Assembly: GCA_028869395.1 (NCBI GenBank)
Contig: JAGWSE010000270.1
Coordinates: 1 to 6,411, forward strand
DNA from: Alphaproteobacteria bacterium
GTDB taxonomy: Bacteria > Pseudomonadota > Alphaproteobacteria > Caulobacterales > Caulobacteraceae
Reading direction: 5' to 3'
Length of the DNA: 6,411 bases
In this document: positions 5,302 through 6,411 of the stretch, piece after piece
Layout of the letters: every line of letters begins with the position of its first letter
Position numbering within the stretch: the first letter of the stretch is position 1
The notes under the pieces: model-generated
What the model saw: the letters and a program-made list of their open reading frames with translations, nothing else
The model's database searches: none
Told to the model about the DNA's origin: nothing
Translations under genes and position numbers: made by a program

Positions 5302-6411
5302 GCGGCCGCCGCTTCGGCGTAGAGGCGGTCGAAGAGCGGGGGCAGGCTGTCGGGCAGGCCGAGCAGCGGACCCGACGAGAGCAACAGGACCACCTCGTCG
5401 CCTTCAAGCCCGCTCAGGGCGCCCATGACCTGTTCGGCCGTGGTCACGCCCTGCGCCGGCACGCCGGCCTGGGCGGTGCGCGCGAGGATCTCCGCGTGGG
5501 TCGACTGGTGATGGGTCGCCGCCCCGTGCGTCGGCGGCGGGATCATCAGCACGCGAGCCGCGCCCTCGAACACCGTGTCGTACCAGGAGAGCGCATCGCG
5601 GCTGCGCCAGGAAAAGGTGTGCGGCTCGAAGACCACCGTGAGCGGCCGGTCGGGATAGTGCAGCAGCATGGCCTCTATGGCCGAGCGCGCCTTCTCGTAG
5701 GAGGAGCCGAAGCCCTCGATGATCGGCACCGCCGAGCGCGTGGTGAGACGATCCAGGCGGCGGCGAATCCCGGCGAAATTGGCGACCGCCCGGGCCAGCG
5801 TGGATTCCGAGACCAGTCCCCGCTCCAGAAGGTAGGCCGTCACCCCCACGATGTTCTCGATGTTGTGCTCGCCGAGCAGCGTCGTGGCGAGCGCCAGGCG
5901 CCGACCAGCCGGGCTGACCAGGGTGAAGCGCGTCGTCTCGCCGAAGATGACATCCTCTGAGAACCAGCCGTCGCAGGGCTTGGTGTCGTACCAGACGATA
6001 CGGCTCTGCGCGTCCGGCGCGATCCGGCGGATCGCCGGGTGGTCGCGCGCGATGAGCAGACCGTCGGAAGGGATCAGCCGCAGAAGTTCGCGGAACGGCG
6101 CCTCGTAGTCGGCGAAGGTCGGAAAGACGTTGACGTGGTCGTGTATGAGCGAGGTCAGCAGCACGTCGCGGGGATGGTAGAGCACGAACTTCGAACGCTT
6201 GTCCGTAGGGCCAACGATGTACTCGTCACCCTCCAGCACCACCTCCGGCGCGCCTCCCCAGTAACCGGTAGCCGGCAGCGATGGCGAGATCGCGCCGATC
6301 ATCCAGCCCGCGTCCTGACCGGCCTCGCGCAGCATGTGCGCCATCAGCGCGGTGCAGGTGGACTTGCCGAACGAGCCCGCCACCACCGTGTTGCGCCGCG
6401 CCTCGGTCGCC
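5298..6411 (-). CDS. Divergent Mpl/MurC-type Mur ligase, N-terminus beyond window edge
   Basis: 370 codons are visible from the right edge to TAG at 5300-5298. A GTG at 6386 could be mistaken for a start, but the frame continues upstream (ATEARRNT) and the P-loop would lie only a few residues from it; Mpl proteins have about 100 residues before this loop, so the gene is partial. Visible features, numbered from the edge: ATP loop AGSFGKST (11-18); EGDEY (60-64) followed by DKRSKF (70-75), a signature of Mpl; HDH (90-92); GEHNIEN (180-186); GIRRRLDRL (214-222); and FEPHTFSWRSR (261-271). Mpl joins recycled L-Ala-gamma-D-Glu-mesoDAP tripeptide to UDP-MurNAc in cytoplasmic murein recycling. Here the DDFAHHP motif is replaced by EGFGSSY (232-238), and the C-terminal SNGGFGG stretch by SSGPLLG. 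The protein is therefore Mur-ligase-like with doubtful substrate; calling it mpl would overstate the evidence. Confidence 0.8.
   Translation of the reverse strand, partial: ATEARRNTVVAGSFGKSTCTALMAHMLREAGQDAGWMIGAISPSLPATGYWGGAPEVVLEGDEYIVGPTDKRSKFVLYHPRDVLLTSLIHDHVNVFPTFADYEAPFRELLRLIPSDGLLIARDHPAIRRIAPDAQSRIVWYDTKPCDGWFSEDVIFGETTRFTLVSPAGRRLALATTLLGEHNIENIVGVTAYLLERGLVSESTLARAVANFAGIRRRLDRLTTRSAVPIIEGFGSSYEKARSAIEAMLLHYPDRPLTVVFEPHTFSWRSRDALSWYDTVFEGAARVLMIPPPTHGAATHHQSTHAEILARTAQAGVPAQGVTTAEQVMGALSGLEGDEVVLLLSSGPLLGLPDSLPPLFDRLYAEAAAA

Noticed and set aside
4821..5960. 379-codon plus-strand open frame spanning the dehydrogenase end and Mur ligase
   Set aside because: It is out of frame with the dehydrogenase and antisense to the Mur ligase; Arg/Gly-rich shadow sequence.
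6300..6386. GTG at 6386 as the start of the Mur ligase
   Set aside because: It would place the ATP loop at the extreme N-terminus and delete the first Mur domain; the frame stays open to the window edge.

Overview
The window is G+C-rich DNA with dense coding, short gaps and third-codon-position G/C bias. Gene content and protein style suggest an alphaproteobacterium, possibly Caulobacterales (Caulobacter or Phenylobacterium-like). That assignment is inference from protein resemblance only; no rRNA, tRNA, mobile element, CRISPR array or phage gene is visible.

Layout from left to right. (1) 1-753, minus: N-terminal 251 codons of a secreted prolyl-oligopeptidase (S9A) family protein, cut by the window edge before its catalytic domain. 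(2) 838-987, minus: a 49-codon predicted small membrane protein with a good Shine-Dalgarno site. It lies 29 nt after the next gene, and a perfect hairpin covers its ribosome binding site. (3) 1017-2015, minus: a WYL-domain (YafY/PafBC-type) transcriptional regulator. (4) 2092-2379, plus: a 95-aa protein of unknown function, divergent from the regulator. (5) 2410-2766 and 2763-3758, minus: a DUF6285 protein and an aminoglycoside-phosphotransferase-like kinase. They are translationally coupled through a TTGA overlap. (6) 3877-5301, plus: an acyl-CoA dehydrogenase, divergent from the kinase across a 118-nt control region. (7) 5298-6411, minus: a divergent Mpl/MurC-type Mur ligase whose N-terminus lies beyond the right edge. 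It converges on the dehydrogenase with interlocked stop codons.

The central block (5 and 6) is the most interesting. Kinase, small DUF6285 partner and acyl-CoA dehydrogenase together resemble the LvaA-LvaB-LvaC set of Pseudomonas putida and the two domains fused in animal ACAD10/ACAD11. By that analogy the block probably activates a hydroxyacyl-CoA by phosphorylation and removes the phosphate to give an enoyl-CoA that can enter beta-oxidation. The true substrate cannot be read from the sequence. The Mur ligase is the other point of interest: it keeps the Mpl ATP loop and core signatures but has lost the family's DDFAHHP motif, so it may have a different substrate or role from ordinary Mpl.
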